36,595 bases of DNA from Fluviibacter sp048859965 (lineage in GTDB: Bacteria > Pseudomonadota > Gammaproteobacteria > Burkholderiales > Rhodocyclaceae): the NCBI GenBank assembly GCA_048859965.1, contig JBLIZO010000056.1, positions 1-36,595 on the forward strand. Reading direction: 5' to 3'. Each line of letters opens with the position of its first letter. Position 1 is the stretch's first letter. The translations under genes were made by a program, and so were the position numbers. Of this stretch, positions 1 to 8,277 are shown piece after piece. Under the pieces are notes generated by a model. That model saw only the letters and a list, made by a program, of their open reading frames with translations, had not been told where the DNA came from and searched no databases.

Positions 1-49
1 GATTGTTGATTCCGGGTTTTCGGAGTTCCTTCCGGGTGTTTTAACCAAG

Positions 50-76
50 TTGTTACAAAAGTTCCTTGTGTAACAA
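50..76. promoter_or_regulatory. Inverted repeat, putative DctD activator site
   Basis: Perfect 8-bp inverted repeat: TTGTTACA at 50-57 and TGTAACAA at 69-76, separated by 11 bp. It lies about 23 bp upstream of the -24 element of the sigma-54 type promoter. A dyad upstream of such a promoter is the usual place for an enhancer-binding protein, and a DctD-type protein is encoded at 5139-6488. That DctD binds here is inference; a second half-site further upstream could lie outside the window. Confidence 0.55.
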
Positions 77-98
77 TGGGTTGCCGGCTTCGCTGGAG

Positions 99-116
99 TT
101 GGCATATCCATTGCTA
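99..116 (+). promoter_or_regulatory. Sigma-54 (RpoN) -24/-12 promoter of dctPQM
   Basis: The sequence TTGGCATATCCATTGCTA matches the RpoN consensus TGGCAY-N5-TTGCW. The invariant GG (101-102) and GC (113-114) are separated by exactly 10 bp. Transcription would start near 126, giving a leader of about 60 nt before dctP at 189. The sigma-54 activator DctD is encoded in the adjacent transcription unit, which supports the call. I see no sigma-70 promoter that fits better here. Confidence 0.82.
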
Positions 117-188
117 TAGACATGGTGATGACAGCGAAACAGCTGCATTGACGAAAAAGCGCATCACACCAACCAAAGGAGCGTCGAA

Positions 189-1199
189 ATGAAAAAGATG
201 AAATTGCTGGCAGTGTCCCTGCTAGCGGCCTGTTCTACCTTGGCGATGGCGCAGCAGCCTATCGTCATCAAGTTCAGCCATGTGGTGGCGAACGATACCC
301 CGAAGGGTCTGGCCGCTGAGTATTTCAAGAAAAAAGCTGAGGACTACACCAAGGGTAAGGTCAAGGTAGAGGTCTATGCCAACAGCACCTTGTATAAGGA
401 CAAGGAAGAAATGGAAGCGCTGCAGTTAGGTGCCGTCCAAATGCTGGCACCATCGCTGGCCAAGTTTGGTCCGCTGGGCGTGAAAGAGTTCGAGATGTTT
501 GATCTGCCGTACATCTTCGACAACTATGATCAACTGCATAAAATTACTCAGGGTCCAATCGGTGAAAGCATCCTGAAAAAGCTCGAGCCGAAGGGTATCC
601 GTGGCCTGGGTTACTGGGATAACGGTTTCAAGTCCTTCTCGGCCAACACCCCGATCAAGCAGCCGACAGATCTGAAGGGTAAGAAAATGCGCATCCAGTC
701 CTCTAAGGTGCTGGAAGCCCAGATGCGTGCTTTAGGCGCGTTACCGCAAGTGTTGCCGTTCTCTGAGGTGTATCAGGCCCTGCAGACAGGTGTGGTGGAT
801 GGGACCGAGAACCCGATCTCCAACTTCTACACGCAGAAGATGCATGAGGTTCAGAAACACCTTGCGCTTACCGACCACGGGTATCTGGGCTATGCGGTGA
901 TCGTGAACAAGAAGTTCTGGGATGGTCTGCCGCCGGACGTGCGTGAGCAGTTGGACAAGGCCATGAACGATTCCACGGCATTTGCCAACCGTATCGCCAA
1001 GCACCAGAACGATCAGGATCTCGAAAAAGTGAAGAAGTCGGGCAAGACGGCCGTCTATACACCGACTGCCGCTGAGCGTGATGCCTTTAAGAAGGCGCTG
1101 CTGCCGGTTCACAAGGAAATGGCGCCGCGTATCGGCCCAGAGTTGCTGCAGCAGGTCTATGCTGAACTGGCCGCGCCGGCCAAGGGTAACAAGAAGTAA
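189..1199 (+). CDS. dctP: TRAP transporter periplasmic C4-dicarboxylate-binding protein DctP
   Basis: This is the 336-aa extracytoplasmic solute receptor of a tripartite (TRAP) transporter, which would capture C4-dicarboxylates (malate, succinate, fumarate) in the periplasm and hand them to DctQM. A Sec signal peptide is visible: KKMK, a hydrophobic core and a likely cleavage after AMA at residue 21. The family segment KGKKMRIQSS contains Arg168, which aligns with the carboxylate-binding Arg of DctP proteins. VYQALQTGVVDGTENPI is the typical C-terminal lobe signature. A good Shine-Dalgarno (AAAGGAG) lies about 6 nt before the ATG. It is the first gene of dctPQM, behind a sigma-54 type promoter. 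The substrate is inferred from family resemblance and from the neighbouring dctBD. Confidence 0.93.
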   Translation: MKKMKLLAVSLLAACSTLAMAQQPIVIKFSHVVANDTPKGLAAEYFKKKAEDYTKGKVKVEVYANSTLYKDKEEMEALQLGAVQMLAPSLAKFGPLGVKEFEMFDLPYIFDNYDQLHKITQGPIGESILKKLEPKGIRGLGYWDNGFKSFSANTPIKQPTDLKGKKMRIQSSKVLEAQMRALGALPQVLPFSEVYQALQTGVVDGTENPISNFYTQKMHEVQKHLALTDHGYLGYAVIVNKKFWDGLPPDVREQLDKAMNDSTAFANRIAKHQNDQDLEKVKKSGKTAVYTPTAAERDAFKKALLPVHKEMAPRIGPELLQQVYAELAAPAKGNKK

Positions 1200-1258
1200 G
1201 TTGCTTGATGACTTTCGTCGCCTCGCGATACGTGGGGCGGCGAATTCCGGAGACTGTT

Positions 1259-1981
1259 ATGAAATTTCTCGACCGGTTGGAAGAGTGGCTGATTACCCTG
1301 CTCATGGGCGGGGCGACACTCATTATTTTTGTGACGGTTCTGCATCGCTATTTGACGGGATTGGATATTCCCGGCCTGCAGGATTGGCTGTTGTCGTTCA
1401 GCATGGCATGGGCGCAAGAGCTCTGCATCATCATGTTTGTGTGGATGGCCAAGTTTGGTGCCGCGTATGGTGTTCGTACGGGGATTCACGTTGGGGTTGA
1501 TGTGATGATCAACCGTCTGCCCGACGAGAAACGCAAGTGGTTTATAAGCTTCGGCCTCTTCGCTGGTGCGCTGTTTACAGGGATTGTCTCCTGGCTTGGT
1601 TATAACTTCGTGATGGAAAACGGCCTGCACTATGCTTGGCTGAATTATTGGGGTAAGGAAACCGGTGATTTATTTGAGGGCCCGATTACGCCGGATCTAG
1701 AGTGGCCCACTTGGATTGTTTATTCTGCTATTCCATTGGGCTCTGGTCTCATGTGTTTCCGATTTCTGCAGGTGCTGATCTCGTTTAACCGTACCGGTGA
1801 ATTGCCGCACGTCGATCATGGTCACGTTGAAGGGCTGGACGAAGACACGGCCACCGATCCGATGGTTGGTCCGGGTAATAAGCCAGAAGACACGCCGTGG
1901 TTCCAAGGTGCCGAGGGGCTCTACCCGAAAGAAGTGCACAAAGATAAAGATTCCGAGAAGAAGGAAGGGGGTGCCCAATGA
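1259..1981 (+). CDS. dctQ: TRAP transporter small membrane subunit DctQ
   Basis: Small integral membrane subunit linking the DctP receptor to the DctM channel in the inner membrane. I chose ATG 1259 because GGAG (1249-1252) is correctly spaced and the protein then starts MKFLDRLEEW, the usual DctQ opening. An in-frame codon at 1205 has no ribosome binding site. The product is 240 aa with four hydrophobic segments, the first at about residues 10-30. An unusually long hydrophilic C-terminal tail of about 50 residues is rich in Asp, Glu, Lys and Pro. The tail ends in an ATGA overlap with dctM, which suggests translational coupling. The role of the tail is unknown. Confidence 0.9.
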   Translation: MKFLDRLEEWLITLLMGGATLIIFVTVLHRYLTGLDIPGLQDWLLSFSMAWAQELCIIMFVWMAKFGAAYGVRTGIHVGVDVMINRLPDEKRKWFISFGLFAGALFTGIVSWLGYNFVMENGLHYAWLNYWGKETGDLFEGPITPDLEWPTWIVYSAIPLGSGLMCFRFLQVLISFNRTGELPHVDHGHVEGLDEDTATDPMVGPGNKPEDTPWFQGAEGLYPKEVHKDKDSEKKEGGAQ

Positions 1982-3264
1982 GTACCTTGATCATTTTTGC
2001 CATACTGACGGTCCTCATGCTGACCGGCATGCCTATTTCGATTGCATTGGGCCTGACGGTATTGACCTTCCTCTTCACGTTGACCCAGGTACCGCTGGAG
2101 TCGGTAGCGTTGAAATTGTTCACCGGTATCGAAAAGTTCGAGATCATGGCCATCCCGTTCTTCATTCTGGCCGGTAATTTTCTGACGCACGGTGGTGTAG
2201 CGAAACGGATGATCCGCTTTGCCTCCGATATGGTGGGTCATTTCTATGGCGGTCTCGGTTTAGCCGGGGTGGTGGCGTGTGCGTTGTTTGCCGCAGTGTC
2301 CGGTTCGTCGCCGGCCACCGTGGTGGCGATTGGCTCGATCCTGCTGCCAGCAATGGTAAAGGCAGGTTTCCCGAACCGCTTCGGCGCCGGCATCATTACG
2401 ACATCGGGCGCGCTGGGTATTCTGATCCCGCCGTCTATTGTCATGGTGATGTACTCGGTCTCGACCAACACCTCGGTCGGTGCCCTGTTCATGGCCGGCG
2501 TGGTACCCGGGTTGATACTGGCCACCATGCTGGGTCTAACCACCTGGTATCTGGCGCGCAAGAATGACTATCCGCGTTTGCCTAAAGCCAGCTTCGTGCA
2601 GCGCATGAAGTCTTTCAAGGAATCGATCTGGGGGCTGTTGCTCATCGTCGTGGTCATGGGCGGCATTTACACAGGGATTTTCACCCCGACCGAAGCTGCG
2701 GCGATCAGTGCGGTCTATGCCTTCACCATTGCGGTCTTTGTCTACAAAGACATGGGCCTCAAGGATGTGCCGCGGGTGCTACTGTCATCGGCCAACATGA
2801 GCGCCATGCTGCTCTACATTATCACGAACGCTGTGCTGTTCTCGTTCCTGATGACGCATGAGAACATCCCGCAGGCGATGGCGGAATGGTTGCTGGGCAA
2901 TGGGCTCGGCGTCATTACCTTCCTGCTCTTCGTCAACATCATCCTGCTGGTGGCCGGTAACTTTATGGAACCGTCGTCGATCGTCCTGATCTTCTCGCCG
3001 ATTCTGTTCCCGGTGGCTATGAAGTTGGGCATTGATCCTGTGCACTTCGGCATCATGATGGTGGTGAACATGGAAGTGGGCATGTGTCACCCGCCGGTGG
3101 GGCTGAATCTCTATGTGGCCTCCGGGATTACCAAGATGGGGATTACCGACCTTACGGTGGCCGTGTGGCCTTGGTTACTCACCATGCTGGTCTTTCTCGT
3201 GATCGTGACCTACTGGCCTGGCCTCAGCCTCTGGCTGCCCAGGGCGATTGGCATGATCGGTTAG
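1978..3264 (+). CDS. dctM: TRAP transporter large permease subunit DctM
   Basis: The 428-aa polytopic membrane subunit of the TRAP transporter, which catalyses Na+-coupled uptake of the DctP-bound dicarboxylate. Its length and hydrophobicity fit the DctM/IT superfamily. Family stretches include GMPISIALGL near the N-terminus, AAVSGSSPATVVAIGS, GALGILIPPSIVMVMY, FTPTEAAAISAVYA and GMCHPPVGLNLYVASG. It overlaps dctQ by 4 nt (ATGA). A strong terminator follows 12 nt after the stop codon, so dctPQM is a closed three-gene unit. Together with dctP and dctQ this is a complete system with no missing part. Confidence 0.95.
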   Translation: MSTLIIFAILTVLMLTGMPISIALGLTVLTFLFTLTQVPLESVALKLFTGIEKFEIMAIPFFILAGNFLTHGGVAKRMIRFASDMVGHFYGGLGLAGVVACALFAAVSGSSPATVVAIGSILLPAMVKAGFPNRFGAGIITTSGALGILIPPSIVMVMYSVSTNTSVGALFMAGVVPGLILATMLGLTTWYLARKNDYPRLPKASFVQRMKSFKESIWGLLLIVVVMGGIYTGIFTPTEAAAISAVYAFTIAVFVYKDMGLKDVPRVLLSSANMSAMLLYIITNAVLFSFLMTHENIPQAMAEWLLGNGLGVITFLLFVNIILLVAGNFMEPSSIVLIFSPILFPVAMKLGIDPVHFGIMMVVNMEVGMCHPPVGLNLYVASGITKMGITDLTVAVWPWLLTMLVFLVIVTYWPGLSLWLPRAIGMIG

Positions 3265-3276
3265 AATGAGTCATCA

Positions 3277-3306
3277 GAGAAAGCCCGGCGCAAGCCGGGT
3301 TTTCTC
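3277..3306 (+). terminator. Rho-independent terminator of dctPQM
   Basis: A 13-bp stem (3277-3289 with 3294-3306, one G-T wobble), GCAA loop at 3290-3293. The 3' arm contains the T-run TTTT. It separates dctPQM from dctBD, so the regulatory genes need their own promoter. Confidence 0.85.
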
Positions 3307-3345
3307 ATTTCAAATCGGCATCGCCTTCCGCTCACAGACCGCTCC

Positions 3346-5142
3346 ATGCAGCACCGATATCTGTCATTCTTCGCACCGCTGAAGCCGCGCTATCTTTTTA
3401 CGCTCATTGTCGTCATCTGCGTACTCATCGGCTACGTGTCGTATCGGATCGTATTTGCTCGCGAAATCCACCGTGAGGCAGAACGGAATCGGCAGCATCT
3501 TGAGTCGTTGAGCCTGTCGATCAGTGCCACTTTGCAAAAATACGATGAGCTACCACTGGTGATTGCGCAAGATCCGCGCATTCGCCGTGCGTTGGATGAT
3601 TCGGGCAAAACCGCTGTTCTGGCAGATGCCAATCGATATCTGGAACAAGTCAATCGGGTTCTGGATACGGAAACTATCTACGCCATGAACGCACACGGTC
3701 TGACGCTGGTCTCCAGCAACTGGAATCAGCACGACAGCTACGTCGGCGACAACTACGCCTTTCGCCCCTATTTCACGGATGCCGTTGAACATGGTGTCGG
3801 CAAATTCTATGGCATCGGTCTTGCTTCCGGCAAAGCGGGCTATTACATCGCGTATCCGATACTGAGCGATCAGGATTTGTCAGGTGTCATCACGATCAAA
3901 ATCGGATTGTCGGATATTCAGAAAGCGCTCTCCGAGACAAAGAACGATCTGGTTGTGCTCAATGAAGATGGCATCGTCATTCTGTCGTCGGACCCTGCAA
4001 ACCGTTACACGACGACGCGCTTGCTAGATGATGCAGCAGCTGCTCGGATTGCGCACACACGCCAGTTTCCGGGTCAGGCGCTTGCGCCTTTGAACCATAT
4101 GGGACATTTGGTCCAGATTGACGCCACAGAACAAGTCAGTCTGGTCGGTGGCCGTCGTTTTATGGTGCAATCCGTGCCACTGGGCCGCCGCGGTTGGCAG
4201 ATTGTGCAGATCAGTGATACCCGTGAAGCCAGAAACTATGCGATGGCCAGCGCATTGGCGGTTGGTTTCGCGGTTGGTTTTCTCCTCATTACCGTACAGA
4301 ACGTCTATTTCCGCCGCCGCGAACGCAAAGAAAAGCGCCAGCTATACGCCGACATTGATGGGAAGATTGCGGAGCGGACGCTCGAATTGACGACCAAAAT
4401 CGCGGCTCTCGAGCAGGCTGAAAGCGTCTTGCGGCAAACACGGGATGAGGCTGTGCAGGCCGGTAAGATGGCTGTGCTTGGCCAGATGGCTGCCGGTGTC
4501 ACCCATGAGTTGAGTCAACCCTTGTCAGCGATACAGCTTTATGCCGGCAATACGCGAAAATTGATGGACGCGGGTCGTCTGGATGTTGCAGCAGAGAATA
4601 TTGACTATATTAATGAGCTTGTAGCACGGGCGGGGAGCATCCTTTCCGAGCTTAAAACACTGTACCGGAACGACCCGACGACCATCGAGGCGTTGCCGCT
4701 GAGCGCGATCGTGCAGAACGCGCTGGTCGTGATGAAACCCTTTGTTGAGAAGGCGAATATCCAGCTGTGTATACGCCTGGGTGAGGAGCAGATACTCGGG
4801 TCGCGCGGTAAATTGGAGCAGGTCTTCATTAATCTGCTATCGAACGCGGTCGATGCTTTGCAGGGACGGCATGATGGATGTATCGAAATCGTTTCGGAAC
4901 ACATGAATGGCGAGGTGGTCGTTCATTTTCGCGACAATGGCCCGGGGGTTGGTCCGGCACAGGCGGCCAAACTTTTTGAGCCTTTCTTTACGACCAAACC
5001 ATCCGGGCAGGGGTTGGGTCTCGGGCTGGCCATTACCCGATTTATTGTTGATTCGGTTGGTGGCAGAATCGCCTGTGCCAATCAGCCCACGGGTGGGCTC
5101 GAATTCACACTGTATTTTCGTGATGCAGGTAACCAATCATGA
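3346..5142 (+). CDS. dctB: C4-dicarboxylate sensor histidine kinase DctB
   Basis: A 598-aa membrane sensor kinase expected to detect periplasmic C4-dicarboxylates and phosphorylate DctD. In order it has: a first membrane segment at about residues 16-36; a periplasmic sensor of double-PAS (dCache) type to about 297, with GDNYAFRPYF and YYIAYPI typical of DctB; a second membrane segment at about 299-321; a coiled-coil linker at about 325-370; and the HisKA H-box VTHELSQPLSA with His387. The HATPase region follows: N-box near 491-504, G1 DNGPGVG at 530-536, F-box LFEPFFTT and G2 GQGLGLGLA near 554. All kinase motifs are intact. No clear ribosome binding site is visible before the ATG. Its stop overlaps the dctD start by 4 nt. 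Confidence 0.93.
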   Translation: MQHRYLSFFAPLKPRYLFTLIVVICVLIGYVSYRIVFAREIHREAERNRQHLESLSLSISATLQKYDELPLVIAQDPRIRRALDDSGKTAVLADANRYLEQVNRVLDTETIYAMNAHGLTLVSSNWNQHDSYVGDNYAFRPYFTDAVEHGVGKFYGIGLASGKAGYYIAYPILSDQDLSGVITIKIGLSDIQKALSETKNDLVVLNEDGIVILSSDPANRYTTTRLLDDAAAARIAHTRQFPGQALAPLNHMGHLVQIDATEQVSLVGGRRFMVQSVPLGRRGWQIVQISDTREARNYAMASALAVGFAVGFLLITVQNVYFRRRERKEKRQLYADIDGKIAERTLELTTKIAALEQAESVLRQTRDEAVQAGKMAVLGQMAAGVTHELSQPLSAIQLYAGNTRKLMDAGRLDVAAENIDYINELVARAGSILSELKTLYRNDPTTIEALPLSAIVQNALVVMKPFVEKANIQLCIRLGEEQILGSRGKLEQVFINLLSNAVDALQGRHDGCIEIVSEHMNGEVVVHFRDNGPGVGPAQAAKLFEPFFTTKPSGQGLGLGLAITRFIVDSVGGRIACANQPTGGLEFTLYFRDAGNQS

Positions 5143-6488
5143 ACGCACATGACGCAGATATGCCAGTTGTCACCATTTGTCTGATCGAGGATGATGAAGC
5201 CATCCTGCGGGGCTGCTCGCAGGCGCTCATGCTTGAAGGGTTCGAGGTGCGGGGCTATACGCATGCGGGCGCTTTCCTGGATGCTGTGCGACCGGATTTC
5301 CCTTTTGTGCTGGTCACCGATGTGAACCTCCCGGACAAAGATGGATTAACGGTGATGCGCCAGGTCCTGAGTGAGAATCATCAGGTACCTGTGATCGTTA
5401 TGACAGGTCATGGGGATATCGGCATGGCGGTTGAAGCCATGCGAGAGGGCGCTTTTGACTTTATAGAAAAGCCTTTCGGTACGGATCGACTGACGACCAC
5501 GGTACGCAATGCGGTGGACAAAGCGCGGCTGGTGCATCAGGTGACGGTCTTGTCGAAAGAGCAGACGCTGGGAGCGCCCGTATTCATTGGCCAATCCGAA
5601 CGCGCTCGCTTGCTCAAACGACAGATCGCCGCACTGGCACCAACCGGTGTCGATATTCTCATCAATGGCGAAACCGGTAGCGGCAAGGAAGTGGTCGCCC
5701 AAAGTCTGCACCATGCCAGCCAGCGCCCTGGTCCCTTTGTCGCGATCAATTGCGCCGCATTGCCAGAAAGCATTTTTGAGAGCGAATTGTTCGGTCACGA
5801 AGCCGGTGCATTTACCGGTGCAGTCAAGCGACGTATCGGCAAGTTTGAATTTGCGAAAAACGGCACGATTTTTCTTGATGAAATCGAATCCATGCCGCTG
5901 CCGTTGCAGGCCAAACTGCTGCGCACTGTTCAGGAGCGCACTGTTCAACGCCTCGGTGCGAATGAATCCATCCCGGTCTCGTGCCGCATTATTGCCGCGA
6001 CGAAAACCAATCTGAAAGGGTTATCGGATCAGGGGCAGTTCCGCAGTGACCTTTACTTCCGGCTGAACGTCGTCAATCTGTATCTGCCGGCGCTACGAGA
6101 AATTCAGGAAGACATTCCGCTGATTTTCAATTATTACCTGCAGCACTACCGTGAAAAGTACGGTATGCCCCCCGTCGATACCGGTTCAAACGTCTTGCGT
6201 TATCTGGTCTCGCATGCCTGGCCGGGTAATATCCGGGAGCTGAAAAATTTTGCTGAACGGGTGGCGCTGGGGTTTCCATTTCCTGATGGCGGTACGGGTT
6301 TTGAGAGTCAGGAGCCGCTCACGCTGAATCGGATGCTCGAACGTACAGAGCGTGAGGCATTGGTCACTGCCATGCGCCTGGCTAATGGTCATGTCGCGGA
6401 TGCAGCAGATGTTTTAGGCATTCCGGCGAAAACACTCTATGACAAATTGGCGCGCCTCTCGATTGCCGTCACGGATTTTAAAAATTGA
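5139..6488 (+). CDS. dctD: Sigma-54-dependent response regulator DctD
   Basis: A 449-aa NtrC-family activator. The receiver domain (residues about 10-125) has acidic residues EDD at 17-19, phosphoacceptor Asp61 (VTDVNLP) and Lys111. The AAA+ domain has Walker A GETGSGKE (177-184), the sigma-54 contact loop GAFTGA (223-228) and Walker B GTIFLDEIE (242-250). The C-terminus is a Fis-type helix-turn-helix near residues 405-445. The intact GAFTGA loop means it should act on sigma-54 holoenzyme, and a matching -24/-12 promoter lies before dctP. It is translationally coupled to dctB by an ATGA overlap. That dctPQM is its target is inference from position and promoter type. Confidence 0.95.
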   Translation: MNAHDADMPVVTICLIEDDEAILRGCSQALMLEGFEVRGYTHAGAFLDAVRPDFPFVLVTDVNLPDKDGLTVMRQVLSENHQVPVIVMTGHGDIGMAVEAMREGAFDFIEKPFGTDRLTTTVRNAVDKARLVHQVTVLSKEQTLGAPVFIGQSERARLLKRQIAALAPTGVDILINGETGSGKEVVAQSLHHASQRPGPFVAINCAALPESIFESELFGHEAGAFTGAVKRRIGKFEFAKNGTIFLDEIESMPLPLQAKLLRTVQERTVQRLGANESIPVSCRIIAATKTNLKGLSDQGQFRSDLYFRLNVVNLYLPALREIQEDIPLIFNYYLQHYREKYGMPPVDTGSNVLRYLVSHAWPGNIRELKNFAERVALGFPFPDGGTGFESQEPLTLNRMLERTEREALVTAMRLANGHVADAADVLGIPAKTLYDKLARLSIAVTDFKN

Positions 6489-6553
6489 GCAGCCTTGTGC
6501 GATAGGTTGTCACGATCTCGTCAAAACTTTTCACTGCCCCGGAGCACTTGTTG

Positions 6554-7759
6554 ATGCCCTATGACCTGTTCGGTATTCCTTTCGAATACTTCTTCTTCGC
6601 GCTGACGCTCCTCGGTATCGCCTTGTTGCATCACGCCAGCTTTCAGGTGGCGATGACCGGTTTCTTTGCCGTGTCGCTTTACAAAATCTTTGTGACGGGC
6701 TTCGGCGCCGGTCCGGGCCTGATGGGGTTTGGGCTGCATATGGCACATGAATGGGTAACGCTTGTCAACCTGCTGGCCCTCATTCTGGGCTTCTCGATTC
6801 TTGCCCGTCATTTTGAGAAGAGTCATGTGCCGGTGATCCTGCCGCGCTGGCTACCGGCTGACTGGAAAGGTGGCCTCGTTCTGCTGGTTCTGATTTTCTT
6901 TATCTCCAGCTTTCTGGATAACATTGCGGCTGCTTTGATTGGCGGTGCCATGGCGCACCAGTTGTTTCAGGGTAGGGTCCATGTCGCTTTCGTGGCAGCA
7001 ATTGTTGCGGCATCCAATGCGGGGGGGGCCTGGAGCGTCGTCGGTGATACAACGACCACCATGATGTGGATTCAGGGCGTTAGCCCCTCTGACGTGTTGC
7101 GTTGCTTTGGGCCGGCCTTATTGGCTTTGTTTATCTTCGGCATTCCTGCGGCCAGAACGCAGCAGGCGTATTCTCCCATTATCCGCCACGTCCATGCGCA
7201 CACGCATGTCGATTGGGGGCGTGTGGGCATTGTGTTTTTCATTCTGGCGTTGGCCATTATCACCAATGTTGTGGTTAACCAACACTTCCAGGATGCTAGC
7301 GGCGCGTTTCCTTACATCGGTGCCGCCGTCTGGTTGGGGATTCTCTTGACGGCATCGGTTCGCCGCCATGACTGGGAACTGATTCCAGAGAACCTGAAGG
7401 GCACCTGCTTTCTGCTTGCTCTGGTGTCTCTGGCGTCCATGATGCCGATCGAAAGCCTGCCGACGCCATCCTGGCAATCGGCTATGGGTCTTGGTTTCGT
7501 ATCAGCAGCCTTTGACAACATTCCTCTGACGGCACTGGCGCTGAAACAAGGGGGGTATGACTGGGGCTTTCTGGCGTATGCCGTTGGTTTTGGTGGGTCG
7601 ATGCTGTGGTTTGGTTCGTCGGCGGGGGTGGCGTTGTCCAATATGTATCCGGAGGCCAAATCCGTCGGTCTGTGGGTTCGCTATGGCTGGCCCATTGCAG
7701 TTGCCTACTCCCTGAGCTATTTGCTCATGGTTATTGTGATCGGTTGGCAACCGCTTTGA
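6554..7759 (+). CDS. IT-superfamily membrane transporter (NhaD/citrate-transporter-like)
   Basis: A polytopic membrane protein of about 401 aa with roughly ten hydrophobic segments. It belongs to the ion transporter superfamily. The two inverted half-repeats carry SSFLDNIAAALIGG and SAAFDNIPLTALAL, and the re-entrant segment ASNAGGAWSVVGDTTTTMMW resembles the GAWSPIGDVTT stretch of NhaD Na+/H+ antiporters. It is shorter than typical NhaD, so the substrate (Na+/H+, citrate or another anion) cannot be fixed from sequence. ATG 6554 is preferred because GGAG at 6541-6544 is 9 nt upstream; the two TTG codons just before are too close to it. It follows dctD by 65 nt on the same strand with no visible terminator, so co-transcription is possible. 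Confidence 0.7.
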   Translation: MPYDLFGIPFEYFFFALTLLGIALLHHASFQVAMTGFFAVSLYKIFVTGFGAGPGLMGFGLHMAHEWVTLVNLLALILGFSILARHFEKSHVPVILPRWLPADWKGGLVLLVLIFFISSFLDNIAAALIGGAMAHQLFQGRVHVAFVAAIVAASNAGGAWSVVGDTTTTMMWIQGVSPSDVLRCFGPALLALFIFGIPAARTQQAYSPIIRHVHAHTHVDWGRVGIVFFILALAIITNVVVNQHFQDASGAFPYIGAAVWLGILLTASVRRHDWELIPENLKGTCFLLALVSLASMMPIESLPTPSWQSAMGLGFVSAAFDNIPLTALALKQGGYDWGFLAYAVGFGGSMLWFGSSAGVALSNMYPEAKSVGLWVRYGWPIAVAYSLSYLLMVIVIGWQPL

Positions 7760-7782
7760 CGCGGCGCACCACCGGCGCATCT

Positions 7783-7790
7783 GCTAAAAT
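7783..7790 (+). promoter_or_regulatory. Possible extended -10 promoter element of ndk
   Basis: The sequence TGCTAAAAT (from T7782) is an extended -10 box lying about 42 nt before the ndk start codon. No -35 hexamer lies at a standard distance (TTGACG at 7756 is 23 bp away), so this is a weak call. Confidence 0.35.
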
Positions 7791-7831
7791 GCTGTTTTTA
7801 TCAAACCGCTAGAATCGCACACGGAGTTTTT

Positions 7832-8257
7832 ATGGCAATCCAACGCACCCTCTCCATCATCAAACCTGATGCCGTCGCCAAGAACGTGATTGGTCAGATC
7901 ATCGCCCGCTTTGAAGGTGCCGGCCTGAAAGTTGTCGCAGGCCGTCTGGTACACCTGTCGGCTGCCGAAGCTGGTCAGTTCTACGCAGTGCACAAAGAAC
8001 GCCCGTTCTTCAAGGATCTGGTCGAGTTCATGACCTCGGGCCCGGTATTCGTACAAGTGCTGGAAGGCGAAGACGCAATCGCCAAGAACCGTGATCTGAT
8101 GGGCGCTACCGACCCGAAAAAAGCGGCGCCGGGCACCATTCGCGCTGATTTCGCCGAGTCGATCGATGCCAACGCGGTACATGGTTCGGATGCGCCTGAA
8201 ACGGCTGCCGTTGAAGTGGCGTTTTTCTTCCCCGGCATGAACGTTTACAGCCGCTAA
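7832..8257 (+). CDS. ndk: Nucleoside diphosphate kinase
   Basis: A 141-aa cytoplasmic enzyme that transfers the gamma phosphate of ATP to NDPs and dNDPs through a phosphohistidine. The active-site His117 sits in NAVHGSD, the family signature. The N-terminus MAIQRTLSIIKPDAV is canonical, and length and motifs match bacterial Ndk closely. GGAG at 7823-7826 is a well-placed ribosome binding site. It is followed 20 nt later by rlmN, as in many proteobacteria including E. coli, and starts a long same-strand run that reaches purA. Confidence 0.98.
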   Translation: MAIQRTLSIIKPDAVAKNVIGQIIARFEGAGLKVVAGRLVHLSAAEAGQFYAVHKERPFFKDLVEFMTSGPVFVQVLEGEDAIAKNRDLMGATDPKKAAPGTIRADFAESIDANAVHGSDAPETAAVEVAFFFPGMNVYSR

Positions 8258-8277
8258 GTTATCGCTGAAGCAGCAAG

